Both the position numbers and the translations under genes were made by a program. A DNA stretch of 64,000 bases, taken from assembly GCA_050011815.1 (NCBI GenBank), contig JBEKIJ010000017.1, forward strand, positions 1 through 64,000. The letters run 5' to 3'. The notes below the pieces were generated by a model. The model was not told where the DNA came from. It did not search any database and saw only the letters and a list, made by a program, of their open reading frames with translations. The DNA is from Chersky-840 sp050011815. GTDB lineage: Bacteria > Actinomycetota > Acidimicrobiia > Acidimicrobiales > UBA8190. Numbering within the stretch: position 1 is the stretch's first letter; every line of letters begins with the position of its first letter. Shown here in pieces: positions 49,990 to 59,078 of the stretch.

Positions 49990-50816
49990 GATTCGGAATC
50001 GACGTGGCCCAGCAACGCATGGAGTTCGCCGAGATCGTCGAACGGGTGCGATTCGGAGAGAGCCTCGGATTCGACGGGGCGTGGGGGTTCGACCATTTCG
50101 TCCCGATGTACGGCGAGGGTCCGGGCAACTGCTTCGAGGGAATGACGACCTTGGCGGCGCTGGCGTCGGCGACGACCACCATCCGTCTCGGCCTGCTCGT
50201 GACGGGCGTCACCTACCGGCACCCCTCGGTCCTCGCCGCCCAGGCCGTCACCGTGGACCACGCCAGCGCCGGACGCCTCGAGCTGGCCATCGGCGCGGCG
50301 TGGTACGACGCCGAGCACCGCCAGCTGGGGTTGGAGTTCCCGTCCACGGGGCGCCGCTTCGACCGCTTGGAAGACGCCCTCGAGATGCTCACCCGATTGT
50401 TCACCGGAGAGGTGGTGTCGTACCAGGGCTCGCAGTTCAGCCTGGACAACGCCCAGATGCGACCAATCCCCGTGCAGCGCCCCCATCCGCCCATCTGGAT
50501 CGGGGGCTCGGGTCGGCGGCGGACGCTCCCGCTCGTGGCCAAGTGGGCCGACGTCTGGCACACCTACGGCGCCCCCGAGCAGCTCGCCGCCATGTCGGCG
50601 GAGGTGGACCGTCTGGCCGAGGCGGCCGGGCGCGACCCGGCGTCGATCATGCGCGCCTCGTCGCTCTCGTTGTCGGCACCCTGGGACGCGGTACGGCGTG
50701 AAGCCGAGGCCCTGCGCGACGTCGGTATCGACTACCTCGTGTGCGGGTGGCCCGACGAAGGCAAGGCCAGGGTGGAGGAGTTCGCCACCGCGATCATGGC
50801 CGAGCTCGGCGCTTAA
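49986..50816 (+). CDS. LLM-class flavin/F420-dependent oxidoreductase
   Basis: A 276-residue TIM-barrel luciferase-like protein of the F420-dependent type. It opens MRFGIDVAQQRMEFAEIVER; GFDGAWGFDHF, TTTIRLGLLVTGVTYRHPSV and RPHPPIWIGGSGRRRTLPLV are the usual markers. It would transfer hydride to or from a substrate using F420 or FMN. It ends the phosphotransferase-DUF6285 operon and converges on the enoyl-CoA hydratase, overlapping by 4 bases. Confidence 0.88.
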   Translation: MRFGIDVAQQRMEFAEIVERVRFGESLGFDGAWGFDHFVPMYGEGPGNCFEGMTTLAALASATTTIRLGLLVTGVTYRHPSVLAAQAVTVDHASAGRLELAIGAAWYDAEHRQLGLEFPSTGRRFDRLEDALEMLTRLFTGEVVSYQGSQFSLDNAQMRPIPVQRPHPPIWIGGSGRRRTLPLVAKWADVWHTYGAPEQLAAMSAEVDRLAEAAGRDPASIMRASSLSLSAPWDAVRREAEALRDVGIDYLVCGWPDEGKARVEEFATAIMAELGA

Positions 50817-51658
50817 CGACCTTCGAAACGCGGGTCACGGCCTTCGAGCATGGCGCGCACGCCCTCGACGGCGTCCGTCGTGCCCGCCAGGGCGGACTGC
50901 TCGGCCAGCTCGTGGTGCATGGCCTGGCGCGCCGCATCGGTGAGGCCGCGCCGCAGCGTCGCCCTCGTCGACGACACCGCCAGCGGGGCGCCCCCGGCGA
51001 TGCTCCTGGCCAGCTCGAGCGCGCCCGATCGTTCGTCTCCACTCGGGACCACCCGCTGGGCGATGCCGATGCGCAGCGCCTCGGCGCCGTCCACGCGGCG
51101 TCCGGTGAGCAGCAGCTCCGAGGCCCGTCCCGGCCCCACGGCGCGCGGCAGCGTGGTGCTCAGCGCGAACCCGGGGTGGATGCCGAGTCGGACGAAGTTG
51201 GCCTGGAACCAGCCCTGCTCCCCGACCACGCACAGGTCACAGGCCAGCGCCAACCCGAACCCGGCGCCGATGGCCGCCCCCTGGACCGCGGCGACCAGCG
51301 GGACCGGGGAGTCGAACACCCGCACCGCCTGCCGGTAGAAGGCCGCCGTCCGGGCTCCGAACCCGCTCTGGTCGGTGGGGTCGGGCGCCTCTCCGGAGCG
51401 GAAGTCGGCCCCGGCGCAGAACGATCGACCTTCCGAGCACACCACCGCGGCGCGCGTGGGGGGTCCGAGCCCGGTGACGGCATCGGCCAGGGCGCGCAGC
51501 ACGGGCTCGGTCAGCAGATTGTGCGGCGGTCGGTGCAAGGTGACCACGGCGACGTCCCCGTCGTGGTGGACCGAGACGTCCCGGCCTTCCCCGGGATCGG
51601 CGCCGGGACGCGCCCCGGACGCCGGCGCGGGTTGCTCCCGAGATCGGCGCGGCGTCAA
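50813..51658 (-). CDS. Enoyl-CoA hydratase/isomerase
   Basis: A 281-residue crotonase-fold protein that would hydrate or isomerise an enoyl-CoA. Oxyanion-hole segments are VCSEGRSFCAGADF and VQGAAIGAGFGLALACDLCV; VRLGIHPGFALSTTLPRAVG follows. The position normally carrying the second hydratase glutamate (ExG) is H-P-G here, so it may not be a classical hydratase. TTG start at 51658; residues 1-28 are low complexity. Confidence 0.85.
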   Translation of the reverse strand: MTPRRSREQPAPASGARPGADPGEGRDVSVHHDGDVAVVTLHRPPHNLLTEPVLRALADAVTGLGPPTRAAVVCSEGRSFCAGADFRSGEAPDPTDQSGFGARTAAFYRQAVRVFDSPVPLVAAVQGAAIGAGFGLALACDLCVVGEQGWFQANFVRLGIHPGFALSTTLPRAVGPGRASELLLTGRRVDGAEALRIGIAQRVVPSGDERSGALELARSIAGGAPLAVSSTRATLRRGLTDAARQAMHHELAEQSALAGTTDAVEGVRAMLEGRDPRFEGR

Positions 51659-51670
51659 AGCTTGTCGGGA

Positions 51671-52681
51671 CTACCCACGACCGCGCCGACGGGACCGGCG
51701 ACCCTTGAGCATGGCGGTCTCGGCCGCCGCGATGAGATCGTCGAGCGTGTCATGTTGATGGAGATCCGCGAACCCCACGCTGGCCGTCGAGCCCGGCGCC
51801 TCCTCGGACAGGATGACGGCGAACTCCTTGAAGCGCAGCTCGGCCGTCGACATGTCCGAACCCGGCAGCGAGAACAAGAACTCGTCGCCCCCGAGCCGGG
51901 CGATCACGTCGTAGGAACGCAACGTGGCCCGCAGCGCGGCCGTGACCTTGCGCAGGATCTCGTCCCCGGCGCGCGAACCCCGATCGTCGTTGACCGCCTT
52001 CATCCGGTCGACGTTCAGGTACCCGAGCACGAAGCGCTCGCCGCTGCGCCGGCACCGATCGATCTCGCGTTCGAGGGCGGCGAACCCCGCCTGCCGGTTG
52101 AGGACTCCTGTCAACTCGTCGCGGGTGAGCCGGTCGGAGTCGCGCGCCATCTCCAAGGGCACGTGGCGCAAGGCCGGCACCGACGCCGGCTCCGGGGGGT
52201 GAGGGGCCGGTTGCGGTCCGGGCTCGGCGGGCGGGGCGGCGGCGGGCGCGCTGTCCAGCCCGGGCGCGGGCAACGTCGATGTCAGCCGGGCGGGATGATC
52301 TCCGGCTCCCCGATTGTGTCGGTGCTCCTCGAAGGGCGACGGGGCCCGAGCCCCGGTCGTCTCGGCCCGACCGGGGGATCCGCCCGCGGGGGCGTCGTCG
52401 GTGGAGACGACCCCGCGCACGAGGTCGGCCCACAAGGTGACGATCTCGGTGACCTGCTCGGTCACCAGGTCCAAGATGGCGTCGCGTTGGGCGGGCTCGA
52501 GGTGACGGAGCTGCGCGTGCAACCTGGTGGCGCCGTCCGACAGGGCGGTGGCCACCTTGAGCAGCCGTTGGGCGGAGACGACCGATGCGTCCTCAGTGCT
52601 CACGCTGGGAGTTCCTCGTTCACCCTGGATGGCCGACAGCCTTCTCCGCCCGACCCGTGGATCGTCACCCAGATCCGGCAT
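51671..52681 (-). CDS. GGDEF diguanylate cyclase
   Basis: A 336-residue protein. The N-terminal helices are followed by a Pro/Ala-rich linker of about 80 residues and a cyclase domain. GGDEF is at 264-268 (IARLGGDEFLFSLPG) with the I-site RSYD five residues before. The predicted product is cyclic di-GMP. No transmembrane segment. ATG 52681 has GGGGAG five bases ahead; GTG 52603 and TTG 52720 are alternatives. A TAATGT box lies just upstream of 52720. Confidence 0.85.
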   Translation of the reverse strand: MPDLGDDPRVGRRRLSAIQGERGTPSVSTEDASVVSAQRLLKVATALSDGATRLHAQLRHLEPAQRDAILDLVTEQVTEIVTLWADLVRGVVSTDDAPAGGSPGRAETTGARAPSPFEEHRHNRGAGDHPARLTSTLPAPGLDSAPAAAPPAEPGPQPAPHPPEPASVPALRHVPLEMARDSDRLTRDELTGVLNRQAGFAALEREIDRCRRSGERFVLGYLNVDRMKAVNDDRGSRAGDEILRKVTAALRATLRSYDVIARLGGDEFLFSLPGSDMSTAELRFKEFAVILSEEAPGSTASVGFADLHQHDTLDDLIAAAETAMLKGRRSRRRGRG

Positions 52682-52831
52682 GTCAACTCCCCGTCTAGTC
52701 GCCACCAGCAGTGAACGCAAAACTACATTACTGTGACTTGCGAGCCCCGGACCCTGGAGCCGAACGATCCTGGTGAGGCAGCTGCGCCGCGGGGCCGCGC
52801 TCGAGGGCGCACCCCTCGTCGGGAGGACGGA

Positions 52832-53707
52832 TCAGGAGGCCCGAGCCCGTTCGATGCAGGGGTCGAGCGCCTCGAACATGGCGGGGACCTCCTCGGCGGA
52901 CATGGCGAAGAACAGCGCCGAGACCGCGTCGGCGCCGGCTTCGGCGTACCGCTCGGTGATCGCCGCGTCGAGAGGCTTGAAATAGGGACACACCGTCACC
53001 GTGACGTCGTGGCGGCTGCGCCCGTGCTCGGCGAGCACCGCCTCGAGACGGGTCAGCGCCTCGGGGAGATCCTCGGGGGCGCGGTTGAAGGTGTGCCAAC
53101 CCTGTCCCACCCGCGCCACCCGGCGCAGGGCGGGCTCGCTCTCGCCCCCGATGTGGATGGGCGGGTGGGGATCCTGGAGTGGTTTGGGGTGGAGGTTGCA
53201 CGGAGGCAGCGTGTAGTGCGTGCCCGAGAACGACGACGGGTCGTCGCACCACAGGGTCCGCATGACCTCGAGGTACTCGTCGGTGCGCGCCCCGCGTCGT
53301 TCCCAGGCCACGTCGACGGCCTCGAACTCCTCGCGCAGCCATCCCACGCCGACGCCGAGGTCGACGCGCCCCGATGACAGCCAGTCCACCGTGGCGACCT
53401 CCTTGGCGGTGTAGACGGGGTTGCGCTGCGGTACCAGGCACATGGCCGTCCCCAGCCGCACCGTGGTCGTGATCCCGGCCAGGAAGGCCAAGGTCGTGAA
53501 CGGTTCGAGCAGACCCGATCCGGGGGGGATGGGCGCCTGCCCGTCCTCGGCGTAGGGATACTTCGAGGCGTAGTGCTCGAAGGTGACCACGTGCTCTCCG
53601 ACCCAGATCCCGTGAATGTGGCGCGCCTCGGCTTCGCGGGCCACGGCGGCGAGGAACTCCGGCGTGGCGAAGGGGTTGGCGGTCGGCAACCAGATGTCGA
53701 AGTCCAT
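52832..53707 (-). CDS. LLM-class F420-dependent oxidoreductase
   Basis: A 291-residue luciferase-like protein (MDFDIWLPTANPFATPEF). GIWVGEHVVTFEHYASKYPY, TTVRLGTAMCLVPQRNPVYT, GVGWLREEF and HPPIHIGGESEPALRRVARV are family markers; the last binds the flavin phosphate. ATG 53707 has GGAGCGAG ahead. It lies 7 bases after the DUF385 gene's stop and is probably co-transcribed with it. Confidence 0.88.
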   Translation of the reverse strand: MDFDIWLPTANPFATPEFLAAVAREAEARHIHGIWVGEHVVTFEHYASKYPYAEDGQAPIPPGSGLLEPFTTLAFLAGITTTVRLGTAMCLVPQRNPVYTAKEVATVDWLSSGRVDLGVGVGWLREEFEAVDVAWERRGARTDEYLEVMRTLWCDDPSSFSGTHYTLPPCNLHPKPLQDPHPPIHIGGESEPALRRVARVGQGWHTFNRAPEDLPEALTRLEAVLAEHGRSRHDVTVTVCPYFKPLDAAITERYAEAGADAVSALFFAMSAEEVPAMFEALDPCIERARAS

Positions 53708-53714
53708 CTCGCTC

Positions 53715-54164
53715 CTAGGGCGTCGGTGTCGAGGTGATCCGGAACACGGGGTGTTCGGGGGCGATGCGCCGCAGTTCCTCGACCGAGGAGCCCGCCGACA
53801 CGCCGTCGAAGAACCGGCCCACCTCGAACTTCCACCGCCGGAGGTAGGCCCGGAGCACCTCGACCTTGTCGTCGTCACCGACCTCCTCGGCGCTGAACGG
53901 CTCGACGCGCCGACCCACCACGAGCTCACCTTGGTGCGCCACGCGGATGTTGCGCACCCATTCGGTCTCGCCGCGCGGGGCCACGAGGTAGCGCCGGTCG
54001 TCGAGGGTCAGGACGTTCACCGGCGTGCTGCGCCACAGGCCCGACTTCCTGCCCCGTACCCGCAGCACCCGCGAACCCCACACGCTCACGCCCAGCCGGG
54101 TGAGCCTGCCCACGGCGGCGTTGAAGATCTTGTCGGCCGATGTCGGCTTGCGGTAGTGGGGCAT
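53715..54164 (-). CDS. Deazaflavin-dependent nitroreductase-like (DUF385)
   Basis: A 149-residue split-beta-barrel protein of the Ddn/DUF385 family. It has VLRVRGRKSGLWRSTPVNVL, YLVAPRGETEWVRNIRVAHQ and GELVVGRRVEPFSAEEVGDD. Family members bind F420 and reduce quinones or nitro compounds at the membrane. The ATG lies 6 bases after a CATGAT box; the longer upstream frame is Cys/Ser/Arg-rich and rejected. Confidence 0.87.
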   Translation of the reverse strand: MPHYRKPTSADKIFNAAVGRLTRLGVSVWGSRVLRVRGRKSGLWRSTPVNVLTLDDRRYLVAPRGETEWVRNIRVAHQGELVVGRRVEPFSAEEVGDDDKVEVLRAYLRRWKFEVGRFFDGVSAGSSVEELRRIAPEHPVFRITSTPTP

Positions 54165-54213
54165 GGCGCCATCATGACAAGGCCCGCCGACGCGGGCCAC
54201 CTCGTCGGGCCCC

Positions 54214-54951
54214 TCAGCGCATGTGCAGCCCGCCGTCGACGAGCACGATCTCCCCCGTGACGTAGCGGGCACCCACCAGGCCGAGGATGACGTGGGCCAC
54301 GTCCTCGGGCACCGCCGAGCGCTGCAACGGCGCCTGGGCCCGCACGAACTCCCGCACGACGTCCCAGTCCGCGGTCCACGGCGTGTCCACGAGCCCGGGT
54401 GCCACGGCGTTGACCCTGATCTCGGGGCCGACCACGTTGGCGAGGAGCTTGGTCATGTGGCTCACCGCCGCCTTGGAGGCGGCGTAGGGGATCGAGCTTC
54501 CCCGGGTGGTGTGGCCGGCCAGCGAGGACACGTTGACGATCACGCCGTCGCCGCCGGCGCGCAGGTGGGGAACGGCGGCCACCGACACCTGCCACGTGCC
54601 GATGACGTTCACGTCGAAGATGCGCCGCCACACCTCGGGGGTGGCGGCCTCGAGGTCGGGATGGGCGATGACCCGGGTGGTCCCGGCGTTGTTGACGAGG
54701 ATGTCGAGGCGCCCGTGGTTCTCCACCGCCTGCGCCACCAGCGCGGCGGCCTGCCCGGCGTCGGCGATGTCGGCCTGGACATAGCTGGCCCCGGGGAGCT
54801 CGTCGGCGAGCGCCCGCCCCGCCTCGACCGACGAGGCCGAGTTCACCACGACGGCGGCGCCCTCGCCGGCGAGGGCCCGGGCCGTCGCCGCCCCGATGCC
54901 GCTCGAGGACCCGGTGACGAGGGCGACCTTGCCCTTCAGGCTGAGCGGCAT
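54214..54951 (-). CDS. Short-chain dehydrogenase/reductase (FabG-like)
   Basis: A 245-residue SDR close to 3-oxoacyl-ACP reductase. It has VTGSSSGIGAATARAL, NNAGTTRVI, the serine in VNVSSLAGHT and the active site SIPYAASKAAVSHM. It ends ITGEIVLVDGGLHMR-like (VTGEIVLVDGGLHMR). ATG 54951 stands after AGGAGAAGC. It would act on a hydroxyacyl-CoA or similar alcohol. Divergent from the FAH gene. Confidence 0.9.
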   Translation of the reverse strand: MPLSLKGKVALVTGSSSGIGAATARALAGEGAAVVVNSASSVEAGRALADELPGASYVQADIADAGQAAALVAQAVENHGRLDILVNNAGTTRVIAHPDLEAATPEVWRRIFDVNVIGTWQVSVAAVPHLRAGGDGVIVNVSSLAGHTTRGSSIPYAASKAAVSHMTKLLANVVGPEIRVNAVAPGLVDTPWTADWDVVREFVRAQAPLQRSAVPEDVAHVILGLVGARYVTGEIVLVDGGLHMR

Positions 54952-55026
54952 CGGTGGCTTCTCCTTCGTCGTCGGTGCGGCCTCGCCCTGCTCGATGCCG
55001 TTCCTGTTCTCTTACCAGGTTGTCGG

Positions 55027-55032
55027 TACGGT
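55027..55032 (+). promoter_or_regulatory. -10 box, leaderless start of FAH-family gene
   Basis: TACGGT exactly 6 bases before the ATG at 55039. The frame is open far upstream, so this box is the main evidence for the start. Confidence 0.6.
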
Positions 55033-55038
55033 GGCGCC

Positions 55039-55911
55039 ATGCGGCTCGTGAGCTTCGTGGATCCCGACGAACCGGCCGGCGTGCGCACCGGGGTGGTGGT
55101 GGGTGACGAGGTCGTGGACCTCACCGACCCGTCGGTGGCCCTCCCCGGCGACATGACCGACTTCCTCGTGGCCGGACCGGCCGCCCTGGAGCGGGCCGAC
55201 GCGGCGGTGGGGTCAGGTGCCCGGCGCCTGGCGCTCGCCGGGGTGCGTCTGCGCCCCCCGGTTCCCCACCCCGTCAAGGTCCTCGGCATCGGGCTCAACT
55301 ACGGGGCCCACGTGGCCGAGACGGGCGCCACGCCACCGGAGTACCAGGTGTGGTTCAACAAGCAGCGCACCTGCGTGATCGGCCCGGGCGAGGCCATCGA
55401 GATCCCCCGGGTGTCGCCCCAGGTCGACTACGAGGGCGAGCTGGCCATGGTGGTCGGCCGCCGCGCCCGGCACGTGGCGCTCGCCGACGCCCCCTCGGTG
55501 GTGGCCGGCTTCACGGTGTGCAACGACGTGACGGTACGCGACTGGCAGTGGCGGACCCCGACGTGGACCTTGGGGAAGTCCTTCGACACCCACGGGCCCA
55601 TCGGCCCGTGGATCGTCACCGGGGACGAGGTGGGTGACCCCCATCGCCTCCGCCTGCGCACCTGGGTGAACGGGGACCTGCGCCAAGACGCATCCACCGA
55701 CGACATGATCTTCTCGTGCTGGGAGCAGATCGCCTACCTCTCCACCGTCTTCACCCTCGAGCCCGGCGACATCATCTCGACGGGGACCCCGGCCGGGGTC
55801 GGGATGGGATTCGACCCTCCCCGCTGGCTCGTCGAGGGCGACGTGGTGCGCATCGAGGTCGAGAGGGTCGGGACACTGGAGAACCACGTTGTCGTCGAGC
55901 CCACCGCCTGA
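55039..55911 (+). CDS. Fumarylacetoacetate hydrolase family protein
   Basis: A 290-residue protein with an N-terminal cap (MRLVSFVDPDEPAGVRTGVV) and the FAH fold: VKVLGIGLNYGAHVAE, the metal ligands in VDYEGELAMVVGRRAR, FTVCNDVTVRDWQ and GDIISTGTPAGVGMGF. Members cleave C-C bonds or hydrate and decarboxylate in aromatic catabolism. It overlaps ArfB by 23 bases. Confidence 0.9.
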   Translation: MRLVSFVDPDEPAGVRTGVVVGDEVVDLTDPSVALPGDMTDFLVAGPAALERADAAVGSGARRLALAGVRLRPPVPHPVKVLGIGLNYGAHVAETGATPPEYQVWFNKQRTCVIGPGEAIEIPRVSPQVDYEGELAMVVGRRARHVALADAPSVVAGFTVCNDVTVRDWQWRTPTWTLGKSFDTHGPIGPWIVTGDEVGDPHRLRLRTWVNGDLRQDASTDDMIFSCWEQIAYLSTVFTLEPGDIISTGTPAGVGMGFDPPRWLVEGDVVRIEVERVGTLENHVVVEPTA

Positions 55912-56341
55912 CCGAGCGCCCGACCACGTCGGCTCCCTGCGCGTCACGCGCAGCGTCGTCATCCCCGCCGAGGAGCTGGAGTGGCGCTTCACGACCAGCG
56001 GCGGTCCCGGCGGGCAGCACGCCAACAAGTCGAGCACCCGGGCCGAGGTGTCCTTCGACGTGGCGGCGAGCAAGGCCCTGGGACCGCGCCAGCGGGCCCG
56101 CCTGCTCGAACGGCTCGGGCCGACGGTGCGCGCCGGCGCCGGGGACGAACGTTCCCAGCTCCGCAACCGGGAGTTGGCGCTCGAGAGGCTCCGCACCCGA
56201 CTGGCCGACGGGCTCCACGTCGAGAGGCCCCGCGTCGCCACCACCCCCTCGGCGTCGGCCCGGGCCCGGCGCCTCACCGACAAGCGGCGCCGATCGTTGC
56301 GCAAACGCGACCGGGCCCGGCCGACCGCCGACGACGAGTAG
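55889..56341 (+). CDS. arfB: Peptidyl-tRNA hydrolase ArfB-type ribosome rescue factor
   Basis: A 150-residue release-factor-like protein. The catalytic GGQ is in RFTTSGGPGGQHANKSSTRA, and the C-terminal basic tail (RARRLTDKRRRSLRKRDRAR) is the part that enters the mRNA channel of stalled ribosomes. It frees stalled peptides without a stop codon. TTG start inside the FAH gene. The function is housekeeping and unrelated to its neighbours. Confidence 0.9.
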   Translation: MSSSPPPDRAPDHVGSLRVTRSVVIPAEELEWRFTTSGGPGGQHANKSSTRAEVSFDVAASKALGPRQRARLLERLGPTVRAGAGDERSQLRNRELALERLRTRLADGLHVERPRVATTPSASARARRLTDKRRRSLRKRDRARPTADDE

Positions 56342-56383
56342 GGCCCGAGAGGATTCGCCCGAGCGCCCGAGAGGATGGGCGCG

Positions 56384-57190
56384 CTAGAGACTGTCGGGGC
56401 GAAACAGCGCGTCGCTGCCCCCGTCGACGAAGAGCACCGAGCCGTGGATGTAGCCGTTGGCGGGGTCGAGGAGGAACCCGATGGCCGCCGCGATCTCGGC
56501 CGGGTTCGCCCGGCGCCCCATGGGCACGGGGAGGGCCTCGATCAAGGGGCCCAGCACGGGGTCCTCGAGCCCGCCCGTCAGGAGCGGGGTGTCGACCGGA
56601 CCGGGCGCCACGGCGTTGAGCCGCACCCCGGCCCGTCCCCAGGCACTGACCCGTCGGCGCATGGCGCGCGTGAGCGCCAGCTTGCTCATGCCGTAGACGG
56701 TGGCGCCGTCGAGCGGCGCCGCGCAGGCCGACACCTCGGCCTCGGTGCCCTCGGCCAGCAACGCCAGGAGCTCGTCGTGCGCCGGGGTGAGACCGGCGGA
56801 GTTCGACGACACGACCACCGCGGCGGGCGCCTCGCCCTCGGCCAGGAGGGGCAGCATGCCGTCGAGCACGGCCAGGGCGCCGAAGAAGTTCACGCTCGTG
56901 ATCCTGTCGGTGGGGCGGGTCTGGGGCCCGAGGCCGGCGCACACCACCAGTCCGTCCAGTCGCGAGCCCGCCAGCTCGGTGAGCCCGGCGACGGCCCGGG
57001 CCCGGCCATCGGGGCCCGACAGATCGGCGACGACCGGGGCGTCGTGCAGGTCGACCCCGATGACCCGGGCGCCGCTGCGCTCGAACCGCCGGCTGACCGC
57101 GGCGCCGATCCCCGATGCCGACCCGGTGACGGCGATGGTGCGGGTATGGCGCGAGACGGGAGCGAGATCAGGGCGCGACGTGGTGCTCAT
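56384..57190 (-). CDS. SDR, 3-alpha-hydroxysteroid dehydrogenase-like
   Basis: A 268-residue SDR. It has the glycine motif VTGSASGIGAAVSRRF, VCAGLGPQ, an insertion ELLALLAEGTEAEV before the active site TVYGMSKLALTRAM, and ends GSVLFVDGGSDALFRPDSL. The insertion and the end match the HsdA/carbonyl reductase subgroup. ATG 57190 lies 8 bases after TACAAC. It may act on steroids or related alcohols. Confidence 0.85.
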   Translation of the reverse strand: MSTTSRPDLAPVSRHTRTIAVTGSASGIGAAVSRRFERSGARVIGVDLHDAPVVADLSGPDGRARAVAGLTELAGSRLDGLVVCAGLGPQTRPTDRITSVNFFGALAVLDGMLPLLAEGEAPAAVVVSSNSAGLTPAHDELLALLAEGTEAEVSACAAPLDGATVYGMSKLALTRAMRRRVSAWGRAGVRLNAVAPGPVDTPLLTGGLEDPVLGPLIEALPVPMGRRANPAEIAAAIGFLLDPANGYIHGSVLFVDGGSDALFRPDSL

Positions 57191-57254
57191 GGCGCCACGT
57201 TGTACTCGACCCCGGCCGGTGGCGCCTCTCCTGGGCGCCGGGCCCCGGGCCCGA

Positions 57255-57824
<570 letters not shown>

Positions 57825-57989
57825 GGGCCCGGAAACCCCCTTCCCGAGTTCGCCTGGGCCGGGACAGGTCCGGGCTGGGCCGCGATCGCCTTCTCCCCTC
57901 ACCTTGTTACCGCTGGGGCGGATGTGCAAGGCCTTTTGTGGGCCCCACGCCTAATTCATCACCCCGATGGATCAGCCCGAGTGACCCCC

Positions 57990-58019
57990 TTGACAGCTGT
58001 TTCCCAGTAAATCTAGAAA
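57990..58019 (+). promoter_or_regulatory. Promoter and structured leader of the repeat protein gene
   Basis: TTGACA at 57990-57995 with CTAGAA 17 bases later (TAGAAA at 18) forms a vegetative-type promoter in AT-rich DNA. Downstream are a palindrome GCGAT-TTG-ATCGC at 58025-58037 and a hairpin CCTGTC-GCC-GACAGG at 58056-58070 in the leader. Confidence 0.6.
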
Positions 58020-58098
58020 TACAAGCGATTTGATCGCTAGGGTACGGCGGAGGGCCCTGTCGCCGACAGGCGCCCCGACGACGCGAGAGGAGCAACCG

Positions 58099-59067
58099 GT
58101 GTCGCAGAACGGTGCTGGGGTGCCACGCAAGGGACATCGTTCCCCGACGAGGTCGACACGGTGGTGGTTGTTGTCGGGAGTGGCCGTCATGGCGGCGTCG
58201 GCCGCGCTGTCGGGTGCCACGGCCCTGCCGGCGTCGGCGGCCACGCCCACGCCGACCGGCTACTACGAGGCCACCGCCACCGGGGGGGTCTTCGCCTTCG
58301 GCGGGGCCGCCCTCGACGGATCCCCGGCCGCCTCCCAGCTCACCTTGAGCTCGTCCATCGTGGCCGTGGTGGGGACCCCCACCGGCAAGGGCTACTGGCT
58401 CGTGGGGGCCGACGGCGGTGTCTTCACCTACGGCGACGCCGGCTATTTCGGGGCCGTCCCCGGTGTGACCACCAAGAAGCTGGTGTCCCCCATCGTGGCC
58501 GCGGCGGCCACCCCCACCGGCAAGGGCTACTGGCTCGTGGCCGGGGACGGCGGCGTCTTCGCCTTCGGTGACGCCGGCTACGAGGGCTCCCTGCCGGCGC
58601 TGCACCTGAAGCCGGCCTCTCCCATCGTGGGCATCGCGGCGACCCCCACCGGCAAGGGCTACTGGCTCGTGGGGGCCGACGGCGGCGTCTTCAGCTTCGG
58701 CGACGCCGGCTACTTCGGGAACGTCCCCGCCCTCTTGGGGGCGCCCGCCCCCTCACCCATCGTCGGCATCGCCGCCACCAATGACGGCGGGGGCTACTGG
58801 GTCGTCCAGAACGACGGGGCGGTGTCGCGCTTCGGTGACGCCGGCTTCTACGGGTCCACGCTGACCACCGGTGTCGTGCCCACCGCCCCGGTGGTGGGCA
58901 TCACCGCCACCCCCACCGGCAAGGGCTACTGGCTCGTGGGCGCCGACGGCGGCGTCTTCACCTTCGGCGACGCCGGCTACCTCGGCTCCCTCCCCGCCGA
59001 GCTCGCCACCGGCGGGGTGACCCCCACCGCCGCGGTCTCGGTGGTGGGCCTGGCCGTCACGCCCTGA
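58099..59067 (+). CDS. Secreted GYWLV-repeat protein, likely beta-propeller
   Basis: A 322-residue secreted protein. The signal peptide (STRWWLLSGVAVMAASAALS) ends near PASAA. Six repeats of about 45 residues follow, each with TPTGKGYWLVGADGGVF and (F/Y)GDAGYxGS. Repeat 1 is degenerate (YYEATATGGVFAFGG), repeat 5 diverged (NDGGGYWVVQNDGAV). Six blades suggest a propeller. Such repeats are common in secreted proteins of Acidimicrobiia. GTG 58099 with AGAGGAG gives the usual signal peptide. Confidence 0.88.
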   Translation: MSQNGAGVPRKGHRSPTRSTRWWLLSGVAVMAASAALSGATALPASAATPTPTGYYEATATGGVFAFGGAALDGSPAASQLTLSSSIVAVVGTPTGKGYWLVGADGGVFTYGDAGYFGAVPGVTTKKLVSPIVAAAATPTGKGYWLVAGDGGVFAFGDAGYEGSLPALHLKPASPIVGIAATPTGKGYWLVGADGGVFSFGDAGYFGNVPALLGAPAPSPIVGIAATNDGGGYWVVQNDGAVSRFGDAGFYGSTLTTGVVPTAPVVGITATPTGKGYWLVGADGGVFTFGDAGYLGSLPAELATGGVTPTAAVSVVGLAVTP

Positions 59068-59078
59068 ATCTCTCGGGT

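Noticed and set aside
58021..58098. Possible ydaO-type cyclic-di-AMP riboswitch in the repeat-protein leader
   Set aside because: GGGTACGGCGGA and a hairpin recall the motif, but the leader is far too short and the conserved later segments (such as CCCGACAGCTAA) are absent.
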